NCBI GenBank assembly: GCA_019359155.1
Contig: JAHHHV010000078.1
Location: 1 to 64,000, forward strand
Origin: Pegethrix bostrychoides GSE-TBD4-15B
GTDB lineage: Bacteria; Cyanobacteriota; Cyanobacteriia; Elainellales; Elainellaceae
Reading direction: 5' to 3'
Length of the DNA: 64,000 nucleotides
Positions 7,859 to 15,170 of this stretch are shown here, one piece after another. The notes under the pieces were generated by a model. It was given only the letters and a program-made list of their open reading frames with translations. It did no database searches and was not told where the DNA came from. The position numbers and the translations under genes were made by a program. Numbering within the stretch: position 1 is the first letter of the stretch; every line of letters begins with the position of its first letter.

Positions 7859-9145
7859 ATGGCTGGTCGGGAATCGTTTCGAGCTACAAAAACTGGGATC
7901 GATCTCGTAGATGAGCGCCGTATCAAACGGGGATGGACACGCAAAGCGGCAAACTTTGCTCAGGCTGCTCATGTTGGCGTGGGAACGCTAGCGCGATTCT
8001 GGGATCGCTCACGTCGGCTCGATAAAGTCTCGATTATGGGAATTTTTCAGGCGGTCGGTATCCACAACTGGCAGGACTATGTTGAATCAGCAGAGGCGTC
8101 TGAAGCCTCTGGAGGATCTAGAGTCTTTGAACGCTCTGAAGCTTCAAAACCTGGCTCCCAGCCGCAAATTCGCGAGGGTCTGCCCGAATGTCCGGTGTTC
8201 TATGGCCGTAGCAAAGACCTGACGCTGCTCTCTGGCTGGGTGCAGACCGAAAACTATCGGGTGCTGGCAATTTTAGGGATTGGCGGGCTGGGCAAAACCG
8301 CCTTTGCAATCAAGCTCGTCGAGATGCTGCTGCCTCAGTCTGACGGCGTGATCTGGCGCTCTATGCAAAACGCACCCTTGCTGCCTGCCTTCATTGCCGA
8401 GCTGCTAGAGTCGCTGACCGATGCGCCGTCCATTACCTCTCGCCCCATCGATCGGCTGATCAAACAGCTGCAACAGCAGCGAATTCTGCTGGTGTTTGAC
8501 GGCTGGGAGGCGCTGCAAGGCGGCGGATATGCTGGAGTCTACCGCGAACCCTACCAAGACTACGCCCTGCTCCTAGATGAACTGGGACGACAGCCCCATA
8601 AAAGCTGCGTCATTATTACCAGCCGCGAAAAGCAGAAAAACCTGACGCTGCTCGGCGGCAGTCTCCGTTCGCACTGGCTACCGGGACTCGAACCCGCCGA
8701 GGCCTTTCAGCTGCTAGAGCGCAAAGGCCTCGGCAATTTTGCTACACCTGAGGCGGAAGAGCTAGTCAAGCGCTATCGGGGCAATCCGCTGGCGCTTCAG
8801 CTGGCGGCCTCGGTGATTCGCGATCAGTTTGGCGGCAATATCGCCGGTTTTTTAGCGGAAAAGATCTACCTCGATGAAGAGCTGGAGAATATTCTGGCGC
8901 AGCAGACTCGCAGCCTCAGCGACTCTGAGCGCTATAGCCTGTCTGTCTTGGCCGAAGCCGCTGAACCTATTGACCGCGAAGCGCTCTGCGTGAGGCTATC
9001 GCCTGTTCTCTCTAGCTTGGACTGTTTGAAGGTGCTGGATTCGCTAGAGCGACGATCGCTGATGGAGCGCACGATTGAGCTAGGTCAGGTGCTTTATAGC
9101 TTGCAACCAATGGTGAGACGGCATGTGCAGCAATCTCACTCGTAG
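7859..9145 (+). CDS. HTH/NB-ARC STAND ATPase lacking sensor repeats
   Basis: A 428-residue protein. Residues 10-75 resemble the helix-turn-helix domain that precedes many cyanobacterial NB-ARC/NACHT proteins. An acidic-Ser linker follows, then a full NB-ARC ATPase: P-loop GIGGLGKTAF (about 140), Walker B ILLVFDGWE (about 210), sensor-1 IITSRE (about 254), GxP motif GNPLALQLAA (about 308) and a winged-helix region to the end. Most relatives carry C-terminal WD40 or TPR sensor repeats; this one stops at TAG immediately after the winged helix. Such STAND proteins act as signal-triggered oligomeric switches, often in defence or regulated cell death. No effector domain is fused. A regulatory or defence role is inference. 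Confidence 0.82.
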   Translation: MAGRESFRATKTGIDLVDERRIKRGWTRKAANFAQAAHVGVGTLARFWDRSRRLDKVSIMGIFQAVGIHNWQDYVESAEASEASGGSRVFERSEASKPGSQPQIREGLPECPVFYGRSKDLTLLSGWVQTENYRVLAILGIGGLGKTAFAIKLVEMLLPQSDGVIWRSMQNAPLLPAFIAELLESLTDAPSITSRPIDRLIKQLQQQRILLVFDGWEALQGGGYAGVYREPYQDYALLLDELGRQPHKSCVIITSREKQKNLTLLGGSLRSHWLPGLEPAEAFQLLERKGLGNFATPEAEELVKRYRGNPLALQLAASVIRDQFGGNIAGFLAEKIYLDEELENILAQQTRSLSDSERYSLSVLAEAAEPIDREALCVRLSPVLSSLDCLKVLDSLERRSLMERTIELGQVLYSLQPMVRRHVQQSHS

Positions 9146-9180
9146 GTTCAGTCTTGGCCTTCTAAACCACTGCCCGACGC

Positions 9181-9209
9181 TTGACAGAAGTGGGTTAAAG
9201 TGTAACGAT
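9181..9209 (+). promoter_or_regulatory. Sigma-70-type promoter for a possible small transcript
   Basis: A perfect TTGACA -35 box (9181-9186), a 17-bp spacer and AACGAT (9204-9209) preceded by TG form an extended -10 promoter 36 bp after the NB-ARC stop. Initiation would be near 9216. Confidence 0.45.
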
Positions 9210-9215
9210 GGATAC

Positions 9216-9333
9216 AGAATCGGGATAGGGAGATTCGCAGCCAGACCGCTGCGGTGCACTGCGGTTTTTGAGTCCCGTGAGGTTTTTCAAGTTAGCTGGT
9301 TGGAGTCACCCTCGGTTTCGGGGGTGTTTTCTT
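9216..9333 (+). ncRNA. Candidate intergenic small RNA
   Basis: Between the promoter at 9181 and the terminator ending at 9333 lies about 118 nt with no ORF of note. It contains an internal hairpin (ACCGC 9245-9249 / GCGGT 9261-9265 followed by five T) and the terminal stem. It does not match any cyanobacterial RNA I can recall (Yfr1, 6S, SRP RNA, tmRNA, RNase P, glnA-type riboswitch). Expression is untested. Confidence 0.35.
9307..9333 (+). terminator. Intrinsic terminator
   Basis: CACCCTC (9307-9313) pairs with GGGGGTG (9320-9326) through one G-U pair, with a 6-nt loop and TTTTCTT following. It ends either the NB-ARC transcript or the candidate small RNA. Confidence 0.65.
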
Positions 9334-9377
9334 GTGAAAGATTTCTGATGACAAGGGTTTGTGATCAAAAAAATTCG

Positions 9378-10232
9378 CTAGTGATGTGCCAGCGTCGTCA
9401 ACAGCGGCAAAAACGATAGCAGTAGCCACCAGGGTAGATGCGCTACATCAACGGGTTGAGACAGTTCCAGATTGCCCAGCAGCGCTTCAATCCGCTCCTC
9501 AATTCGGGCAGAGCTAACCCCAACCGCCATGCTGCTGTCAAAGCTTCTGTCTAAGTTACGCAGCGGCGCTTGAGCCATTTGGAGCAGCGATTCAGCGAGC
9601 AGCAGCGCATCGACGCGCTCAGATGCCCAGCGATCGGCGCGCAGCTCACGCAGCAGCAATAGCTCTTGCCAGAGGCATTCGGTGTTGGGCATCCAAGCGG
9701 TTAGCTGCCGCAACCAGCCCAGCCAGAAAAACCAGAAGCTATCTCGGTAATAGACATGGGCCTGCTCATGCGCCAAAACCGCCTCAACCTGTGCCGCAGA
9801 GAGCTGACTGAGCAGTCCTTGCGTAATCACCAGCTGAGACTGCCAGAAGCCGAGCTGAGCCGCAAACGGCATGGCTGTCTCCGGCAAAACATGCGCCGTG
9901 ACTGCGGTATCGAGCCTCTCCAGCCGCAGCACCGGATACTGCCGTACCTGTCGTAGCGCCTGCCAGTTTTGCCCAGCTCGCCAGAGCAGCAGAATCACCG
10001 CCCCAGTCAGCAGAGCCGCCGCGCAGATCTGGCCAATCTGCCCTACCGGCAGCCCCAGCATCTGGCCCTGACCCATATTCAAAATCGTGATGGCCGTCAC
10101 CAGCAGCAGCAGTGGCGGAAACAAAAATAGCCCCAACATATAAGGCCAGCGCAGGGACTGGCTAGGCCGAAACAGCAGCAGTCGCGCTATGCAGGCTAGC
10201 CCCACCGCCAGCAGAATCAAATGCAGGTGCAT
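9378..10232 (-). CDS. petP: M56-family membrane metalloprotease, PetP type
   Basis: A 284-residue BlaR1/MecR1-like protease. Hydrophobic segments cover roughly residues 1-95; the zinc site HEQAH is near residue 154, followed by the ELRAD glutamate motif about 40 residues later, and a last hydrophobic segment lies at the C-terminus. In Synechocystis the homologous PetP is a copper-responsive membrane protease that degrades the repressor PetR, so that plastocyanin replaces cytochrome c6. Here the gene overlaps petR by one base (TAATG) with GGAGGAA before the ATG, so the two are translationally coupled. The divergent neighbour is petJ, which makes the PetP assignment much stronger than homology alone. 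Confidence 0.85.
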   Translation of the reverse strand: MHLHLILLAVGLACIARLLLFRPSQSLRWPYMLGLFLFPPLLLLVTAITILNMGQGQMLGLPVGQIGQICAAALLTGAVILLLWRAGQNWQALRQVRQYPVLRLERLDTAVTAHVLPETAMPFAAQLGFWQSQLVITQGLLSQLSAAQVEAVLAHEQAHVYYRDSFWFFWLGWLRQLTAWMPNTECLWQELLLLRELRADRWASERVDALLLAESLLQMAQAPLRNLDRSFDSSMAVGVSSARIEERIEALLGNLELSQPVDVAHLPWWLLLSFLPLLTTLAHH

Positions 10233-10687
10233 TAGCCTTCCTCCCTGGCTTGACGAACGGCCTTGAGCCGCTGGGCAATGGCTTCGAGCTTGCTGGCACT
10301 CGCGCCGTCCAGCGCATCGGCAAAGGCGGCTACCAGGTCAGGGTTGCTGATTGCTAGAAAGCGCTGAAGCCGTTCATGCGCCTGCAAAATCTGGGTTTCT
10401 TCGGGCGAAACCAACGGTCGCCAGCGAAAGGCGCGGTCGGTTTTGTCGCAGGTCAGCCAGCCTTTTTGGGTGAGTCGGCGCAGCACGGTCGTCACCGAAG
10501 CATAGGCCAGCTCGCGATTGGGATCTGCCAAGATCTGATCGTGGATTTCCTTGACGCTGGCTGAGCCAAGCTGCCAGAGAATCTCCAGAATTTCGGTTTC
10601 GAGGGGGCCTAATGAAAGCTGTCTGGGGCGCGGTTCGGGTAGAGGTGGCATGGCGATGGGAAGTCGGGCGGATTGCCGTTGACTCAT
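10232..10687 (-). CDS. petR: BlaI/CopY-family repressor, PetR type
   Basis: A 151-residue BlaI/MecI/CopY winged-helix repressor. LSLGPLETEILEILWQLGSA (about 25-44) begins the DNA-binding domain, YASVTTVLRRLTQKGWL is the recognition helix and wing, and the C-terminal half is the helical dimerisation region that is normally cleaved by the partner M56 protease. In Synechocystis PetR represses petJ when active and activates petE; PetP removes it under copper. Here petR is divergent from petJ with 191 bp between them and is followed directly by petP. The N-terminal 20 or so residues are Pro/Arg-rich and an internal ATG about 12 codons in is an alternative start. Confidence 0.87.
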   Translation of the reverse strand: MSQRQSARLPIAMPPLPEPRPRQLSLGPLETEILEILWQLGSASVKEIHDQILADPNRELAYASVTTVLRRLTQKGWLTCDKTDRAFRWRPLVSPEETQILQAHERLQRFLAISNPDLVAAFADALDGASASKLEAIAQRLKAVRQAREEG

Positions 10688-10878
10688 TCAGCTTAGCGGA
10701 TTGCTGGACTGTAATTGGCTGCACTTCTTGCTAACAATCTGCAATCGCAACAATTCGCAATCTATGACAGCCCGTCTTTTGACAGGCAGAGCCAAGTTGC
10801 TGAGGATAGAACGGGCAGGTTCGCGCTGAGCCTGTGCTGAATAGATCTGAGAGAGTTTGAGAGAGAACGGAAGAAAGT
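10688..10878. promoter_or_regulatory. petR/petJ divergent control region
   Basis: This 191-bp spacer must hold both promoters and any PetR operator. For petJ I see TTGACA (10779-10784), a 17-bp spacer and GAGGAT (10802-10807). Two TGACAG copies (about 10765 and 10780) and an imperfect TGTC-N4-GAC dyad overlap the -35 box, which is where a BlaI-family repressor would act. GGAAG precedes the petJ ATG. The operator assignment is inference. Confidence 0.45.
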
Positions 10879-11211
10879 ATGAAAAAAATAATTGCGATTT
10901 TGATTTTGGGCTTTAGCTTAGTGACCGTTTGCTTCAGCCAACCCGCTGTAGCCGCCGACATCGCCAATGGGGCAAAAGTCTTCGGAGCCAACTGTGCGGC
11001 CTGCCATATTGGGGGCGGTAATGCGGTGAATGCAGCCAAAACGCTGAAGAAAGCCGATTTGGATACATACGAAATGGCTTCCATTGAGGCGATTACAGCT
11101 CAGGTGATCAAAGGCAAAAACGCCATGCCCGCTTTCATCGGACGGTTGAGCACTGAGCAGATTGCAGATGTGGCTGCTTACGTGCTGGATCAGTCTGAAA
11201 AAGGCTGGTAA
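10879..11211 (+). CDS. petJ: Cytochrome c6 (cytochrome c553)
   Basis: A 110-residue precursor of the soluble thylakoid-lumen c-type cytochrome that carries electrons from cytochrome b6f to photosystem I or to cytochrome oxidase, substituting for plastocyanin when copper is scarce. A signal peptide (residues 1-25, ending PAVAA) precedes the mature start [15 protein letters not shown] attaches heme c with His as axial ligand, and the Met of NAMPAF is the second ligand. The C-terminus [12 protein letters not shown] is typical. The start is supported by GGAAG. It is divergent from the petR-petP pair and followed closely by a TPR gene on the same strand. Confidence 0.97.
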   Translation: MKKIIAILILGFSLVTVCFSQPAVAADIANGAKVFGANCAACHIGGGNAVNAAKTLKKADLDTYEMASIEAITAQVIKGKNAMPAFIGRLSTEQIADVAAYVLDQSEKGW

Positions 11212-11300
11212 ATTTGCTGAACTCCAGCCCTTTATGCCTCGTGCTGGGCTGGAAGTCAAATTTGCAGAAACTGCAGAAACTAATAGTGAGGCAGAAAATA

Positions 11301-12242
11301 GTGAGTTGGAATACCCTGCTAGTCGCGGTACTGAGCGGCCTAGCTTGGCTGTTGCCGGTTACGATAGTGGCCGCTGCTCCCATGCCGCCAGCCGCGATGG
11401 CTCCCACCCAGCCACCGCTGCAAGCCAAATCACTGCTGCAAGCCAAATCACCGCTGCAAGCTGGAACCACTGCGCTCCAGACGGGCGATTATGATCTTGC
11501 CGTTCGGCAGCTCACCGAAGCGCTAGAGCAAGCCCCCAGCAGCGCCGCCTACAGCAATCGCTGTTTGGCTAGGATCTATCTCGCAGACTATCCCGGCGCT
11601 GTGACCGACTGCACCCAAGCCCTCCAGCTCAACCCCAAGCAGCCAGAGAGCTATCTCAACCGGGGGTTGGCCTATCACCGCCTGGGGCAGCCCGCCGAAG
11701 CGATAGCCGACTATAGCCAGCTCCTCCAGCTAAAGCCTCACGACTTCCGCGCCTATTACAATCGCGGGCTAGCACAGGTAGAGCAGCAGGCCTATCACGC
11801 CGCTATCGTTGACTATGGCGAGGCGATCCGGCAGGCTACGCCGCTCGATCGCTCAGCGCTGGCAGCAATCTACAACGATCGGGGGCTGGCCGAACTGTGG
11901 CTAGAGCATTGGCCGCAGGCAATCGCCGACTTCACGCAGGCAATTCAGTTCAACGACCGGGATCTGCGCGCCTACTACAATCGCGGCTGCACCTATCACC
12001 AGCAGGGGCAGCTCACCACCGCGCTGCAAGATTTTAGCCAGGTTCTGCAAATTGCCCCCAACCATGCCCAAGCCTATCTGAGTCGTGGCTTGCTTCAGCA
12101 GCAGTTGGGCAACTCAGAAGCCGCGCTAGCAGACTTGCAAGAGGCCGCCGCATATTTCAATCAGCAAGGCGCGAAACTGGCCTACTCCCAAACGCTGCAA
12201 TTGATCCAGAAGCTGCGCGTCGTAGGCATGGCAGTCGGCTAG
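11301..12242 (+). CDS. Secreted TPR protein next to petJ
   Basis: A protein of about 313 residues. A signal peptide (SWNTLLVAVLSGLAWLLPVTIVAAA) is followed by a Pro/Ala/Gln linker with a duplicated LQAKS unit, then about six tetratricopeptide repeats with the canonical YNRGLAxxxxxxYxxAIxDY pattern. The frame is open back to a TTG at 11214, but GTG 11301 has GAGG 9 nt upstream and places the signal peptide at the N-terminus. It lies downstream of petJ in the same direction, so co-transcription is possible. TPR proteins in the lumen or periplasm usually serve as assembly scaffolds; the partner is unknown. Confidence 0.82.
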   Translation: MSWNTLLVAVLSGLAWLLPVTIVAAAPMPPAAMAPTQPPLQAKSLLQAKSPLQAGTTALQTGDYDLAVRQLTEALEQAPSSAAYSNRCLARIYLADYPGAVTDCTQALQLNPKQPESYLNRGLAYHRLGQPAEAIADYSQLLQLKPHDFRAYYNRGLAQVEQQAYHAAIVDYGEAIRQATPLDRSALAAIYNDRGLAELWLEHWPQAIADFTQAIQFNDRDLRAYYNRGCTYHQQGQLTTALQDFSQVLQIAPNHAQAYLSRGLLQQQLGNSEAALADLQEAAAYFNQQGAKLAYSQTLQLIQKLRVVGMAVG

Positions 12243-12274
12243 CAGTCGGTTGGCAGTCGGTTGGCAGTCGGTTG
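12231..12274. repeat. 11-bp tandem repeat, four copies
   Basis: GCAGTCGGTTG is repeated three times exactly (12242, 12253, 12264), preceded by one variant copy (12231) that includes the TPR gene's stop codon. The array fills the spacer before the next gene. Confidence 0.8.
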
Positions 12275-12319
12275 ATTGACGATGTGACCATACAAATTGA
12301 GCTTGTTTCGGGGGTGCAA

Positions 12320-12829
12320 ATGCGAAAACCTATTGTTTTGAGAATGTTGATGGTCGGCTTGACTGGGCTGGCGGTAGCTGCGCCGCTCCATGTCCGGCTC
12401 CAGGCCCATGAAGCGGGACATGGAGCCGACAATCCCGCCCCAGATGGGCATGGCATCGCAGGCGAAATGCATCAGCATGGCTCCATGGAAGTCCCAGCAG
12501 GCTATCCGCTGCCCAAGGTCAGCCTCGTGATTCATCCTGATGCCCGCAAAGGCTGGAATTTGGAAATGCAGCTGACAAACTTCAATCTCGCGCCAGAGCA
12601 GGTCAATCAGCCTGATGCGCATAGCGGCGATGTTCTGGAAGGACATGCCCATCTCTATATTGACGATGTTAAAGTGACGCGGCTCTATGGCAACTGGTAC
12701 TATTTAGAAAGTTTGCCGCCTGGGCAGCACCAGATTAGCGTCAGCCTCAACAGCAACAGCCACGCTACGTTGATGCATGATGGCCAGCCCATTCAGGCCA
12801 TAGCCACGCTAGACGTGCCAGCTCAATAG
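12320..12829 (+). CDS. Secreted His-rich, probably metal-binding protein
   Basis: A protein of about 169 residues: signal peptide (VLRMLMVGLTGLAVAA), then a His/Met-rich stretch (residues about 28-55: HEAGHG, DGHG, EMHQHGSME) typical of copper or other soft-metal binding, and a beta-rich domain with GHAHLYIDDVKVTRLYG and a late HATLMHDG. The family is not named here; similar periplasmic proteins occur beside copper-handling genes. ATG 12320 is chosen over the TTG at 12272 because it gives the signal peptide at the N-terminus and has GGGG just before it. It is 22 bp upstream of the SafE fusion gene, so they are almost certainly one operon. Confidence 0.78.
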   Translation: MRKPIVLRMLMVGLTGLAVAAPLHVRLQAHEAGHGADNPAPDGHGIAGEMHQHGSMEVPAGYPLPKVSLVIHPDARKGWNLEMQLTNFNLAPEQVNQPDAHSGDVLEGHAHLYIDDVKVTRLYGNWYYLESLPPGQHQISVSLNSNSHATLMHDGQPIQAIATLDVPAQ

Positions 12830-12851
12830 CAATCTGCGGCAATTTGCGACG

Positions 12852-14105
12852 ATGCTCGATTTTCTGCTGATTTTCAGCCTGGGATTTTTTGGCAGCTTTG
12901 GCCATTGCGCCAGCATGTGCGGCCCAATTGTCTCGGCTTTTGCCCTCTCTGCCACTCCCGCTCTCGACTCGTCGCGCCCATCCCGGCCCCTGTCATTTCA
13001 TCTGCTGCTAAATCTGGGGCGGCTGCTCAGCTATCTGCTGACCGGAGCCGGAATTGGGGCGCTGGGTTCGGTGCTGCTGGCAGGCGGGCAGCTAGCGGGC
13101 ATCGGCAGCGGACTGCGGCAGCTAGTCACGGTTTTAACGGGGCTGCTGCTGATTTGGCTGGGTCTGAACCAGATTTGCCCGGATCGATTGCTGAAGCTGC
13201 CGTTTTTGCATCCGCTAGCAGGCAGACTGCATCAATCTTTGAGCCATCAGATGGTGAATCTTTCGCTGAGCCGGCGCTGGTGGACCCCCTTTTTGCTGGG
13301 TGCAGTCTGGGGGCTAATTCCCTGCGGATTTCTCTACGCCGCCCAAATCAAGGCCGCCGAAACCAGCAGTCTGGGACAAGGCGCATTCACTATGCTGGCA
13401 TTCGGGCTGGGGACGCTGCCCACGATGCTGGCTGTGGGTCTGGGGGCATCTCGTCTCAGCAGCGACCGCCGCAGTCAGCTGTTTCGGATGGGCGGCTGGA
13501 TTACGCTGGGCGTGGGGCTGCTCACCCTGCTGCGAACTGGCAACACAATGGTCGATTTTACGGGCCATGTGGCGCTGGCGGCGCTGGCGCTGGCGCTGGC
13601 GGCAAGGCCAATCAGCCGGATCTGGGCGGCTCCGCTGCGCTATCGGCGGGCGCTGGGCGTGGGAGCGTTTTTGCTGGCGCTGGCGCATACGCTGCATATG
13701 GTCGAACATGCCTGGAATTGGAAGCTGGAGGCGCTGCTATTTATGCTGCCTCAGCATCAGTGGGGCATTTGGGCTGGGGGCGGGGCATTGCTGCTGATGC
13801 TGCCGGCGGCGGCGACGAGCTTTGACGGGGCGCAGCGGCTGAAGGTTTGGCGGGGGCTACATCTGCTGGCGGTTCCGGCGCTATGCCTCACGACCGCTCA
13901 CTGTCTGATGATCGGGTCGCACTATTTGGGCGGCTGGCAGCTGACGGTTTGGAATTGGCTGGCAGTGGGGCTGCTGCTGCTGGCGGTAGCGGGAGTGCTG
14001 CTGCTGCGAATTCGCGGGTTTTGGTCACTGATTCAACTGGAGAACTACTATGCTGCACCGATTGCGCCGAGCAAATTTAAAGCGGGTCAATCTGCTGCCG
14101 ATTAA
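12852..14105 (+). CDS. SafE-type membrane protein fused to MsrQ-like heme domain
   Basis: A 417-residue polytopic protein. Residues 1 to about 230 are a SafE/UreH-like domain of six transmembrane helices with the GHCxxMCGP motif at the start and a repeat of the fold with GLIPCGF near 155. From about 235 the sequence follows the ferric-reductase/MsrQ (YedZ) template: TGHVALAALAL, RRALGVGAFLLALAHTLHM, PAAATSFDGAQRLKVWRGLH, and later AHCLMIGSH. The histidines are positioned to coordinate transmembrane heme b. Domains of the first type move metals or reductant, and MsrQ passes electrons across the membrane. The fusion suggests a membrane redox or metal-handling step in the periplasm. Substrate unknown. 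Its 3' end overlaps the next gene by 56 bp. Confidence 0.82.
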   Translation: MLDFLLIFSLGFFGSFGHCASMCGPIVSAFALSATPALDSSRPSRPLSFHLLLNLGRLLSYLLTGAGIGALGSVLLAGGQLAGIGSGLRQLVTVLTGLLLIWLGLNQICPDRLLKLPFLHPLAGRLHQSLSHQMVNLSLSRRWWTPFLLGAVWGLIPCGFLYAAQIKAAETSSLGQGAFTMLAFGLGTLPTMLAVGLGASRLSSDRRSQLFRMGGWITLGVGLLTLLRTGNTMVDFTGHVALAALALALAARPISRIWAAPLRYRRALGVGAFLLALAHTLHMVEHAWNWKLEALLFMLPQHQWGIWAGGGALLLMLPAAATSFDGAQRLKVWRGLHLLAVPALCLTTAHCLMIGSHYLGGWQLTVWNWLAVGLLLLAVAGVLLLRIRGFWSLIQLENYYAAPIAPSKFKAGQSAAD

Positions 14106-14532
14106 TCTGCTAATTGGCTTGCTAGTTGCACTGGGCGGCGCGTTTGTCAATCAGCCGCAGCCTTTGGCTCATGAAGTCGAGCTATCGAACGAAGTGGGCG
14201 GGACGCTGCATATCGAGCCCAATGATAGCCCGAAGGCAGGGACTGCTAGCCTCACCTGGATCGCGCTGACTCGTCGGGGTGGTCAGCCGATTCCGCTAGC
14301 TGACTGTAACTGCAATCTGTCGGTCTACGCACAGCCCTACAGCCCTGGCGATAGGCCGATCCAGCAGCCCACCCTCAGTGCTACTTCTGCTGAAGGCCGC
14401 ACCGGAATGCCCAGCGCCAGCATTACCTTTCCGCGTGCCGGAGCCTATGAGCTAGTGCTGCAAGGCAGTCCCACTGCTGCTGGAGCATTCTCGCCCTTTG
14501 AGCTGCGGTTTGCGGTGACGGTTGCTCAATAG
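14050..14532 (+). CDS. Small secreted protein of the SafE operon
   Basis: A 160-residue protein with a signal peptide (LLIGLLVALGGAFV, cleavage probably before HEVELS) and a beta-sandwich-like mature domain. A CNC motif (ADCNCNLSVYAQP) and a mature N-terminal His suggest metal binding. The start ATG overlaps the 3' end of the SafE-fusion gene in another frame and has GGAG 9 nt upstream; the overlap implies translational coupling. It resembles small periplasmic domains of the FixH/CopC/YtkA kind in general shape, but I cannot assign it to one. Confidence 0.72.
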   Translation: MLHRLRRANLKRVNLLPINLLIGLLVALGGAFVNQPQPLAHEVELSNEVGGTLHIEPNDSPKAGTASLTWIALTRRGGQPIPLADCNCNLSVYAQPYSPGDRPIQQPTLSATSAEGRTGMPSASITFPRAGAYELVLQGSPTAAGAFSPFELRFAVTVAQ

Positions 14533-14570
14533 CCGGTTGCCCAATAGCTGCTAGAGCAGAGCAGCCAAAT

Positions 14571-15050
14571 CTAGCGACGCTCAGGCTGGGCTGACCAGGT
14601 TTGGGATGAGATGGGAGCCTGCCAAGGGTTTTGGGCTGCTGGTTCGGGGGTCGCGCTGGGCGTGATCTGCACGAAGTTGGGCGTGAACAAGAAAATATTG
14701 GGGCCGAGCTGTCGCTGGTGCCCATCAATGGCGAACACGCCACCCGCCACATAGTCTGCACAGCGCTGCGCCTGGTCGGCCTCCAGCTGCGTTAGATTCA
14801 AGACCACCGACTTGCGTTCTCGCAGCGCTGTCACAGCCTGAGGCGCTTCTTCAAAGCTACGGGGCTGCATCAGCACAACTTCCATCTGCAAACCGGGCAG
14901 ACCAATCACGTTGCTGGGCAAACGGCGCGGACTGCCCGGTGCCTGTTCGGCTTGAGCCAGAGGTTGCTCAACTTCGTCTTCATAGTCGTCGTACTCATCG
15001 TACTCGTCTACCAGGCCAAACGCATCCCGCAAGCGCTCGAAGAGATTCAT
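14571..15050 (-). CDS. sepF: Cell division protein SepF
   Basis: A 159-residue SepF (Cdv2/YlmF). It has an N-terminal amphipathic membrane-targeting start ([13 protein letters not shown]), an acidic Asp/Glu/Tyr linker, and the C-terminal SepF core (about 65-140) including [20 protein letters not shown] and the dimerising [19 protein letters not shown]. SepF polymerises into rings that bind FtsZ and anchor it to the membrane; in cyanobacteria it replaces FtsA. ATG 15050 is preferred over a TTG four codons upstream because the membrane-binding helix begins there. It is the last gene of the minus-strand run, 120 bp after the WecG-type gene. Confidence 0.93.
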   Translation of the reverse strand: MNLFERLRDAFGLVDEYDEYDDYEDEVEQPLAQAEQAPGSPRRLPSNVIGLPGLQMEVVLMQPRSFEEAPQAVTALRERKSVVLNLTQLEADQAQRCADYVAGGVFAIDGHQRQLGPNIFLFTPNFVQITPSATPEPAAQNPWQAPISSQTWSAQPERR

Positions 15051-15170
15051 GGCAGTTTTCAATAGTTCGCTTGTTCTATTTTATCTCACCTCCAGGAAAA
15101 TGGTTTATTTCGCGGCGATTTTGCGTTGAGCTAGAGAAATTTAGAGAAAGATTGCAATATCAGCAGGTTG

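Noticed and set aside
7732-7914. 60-codon plus-strand ORF before the NB-ARC gene
   Set aside because: It overlaps the NB-ARC start in another frame and has no recognisable pattern or ribosome site.
10232-10687. Beta-lactam-resistance regulator (BlaI/BlaR1) interpretation
   Set aside because: There is no beta-lactamase or penicillin-binding protein nearby, the protease lacks a C-terminal penicillin-binding domain, and the divergent gene is petJ.
12905-13825. 306-codon open frame on the plus strand inside the SafE-fusion gene
   Set aside because: It is an Ala/Gly/Arg-rich out-of-frame shadow of a GC-rich membrane-protein gene, with no recognisable domain or ribosome site.
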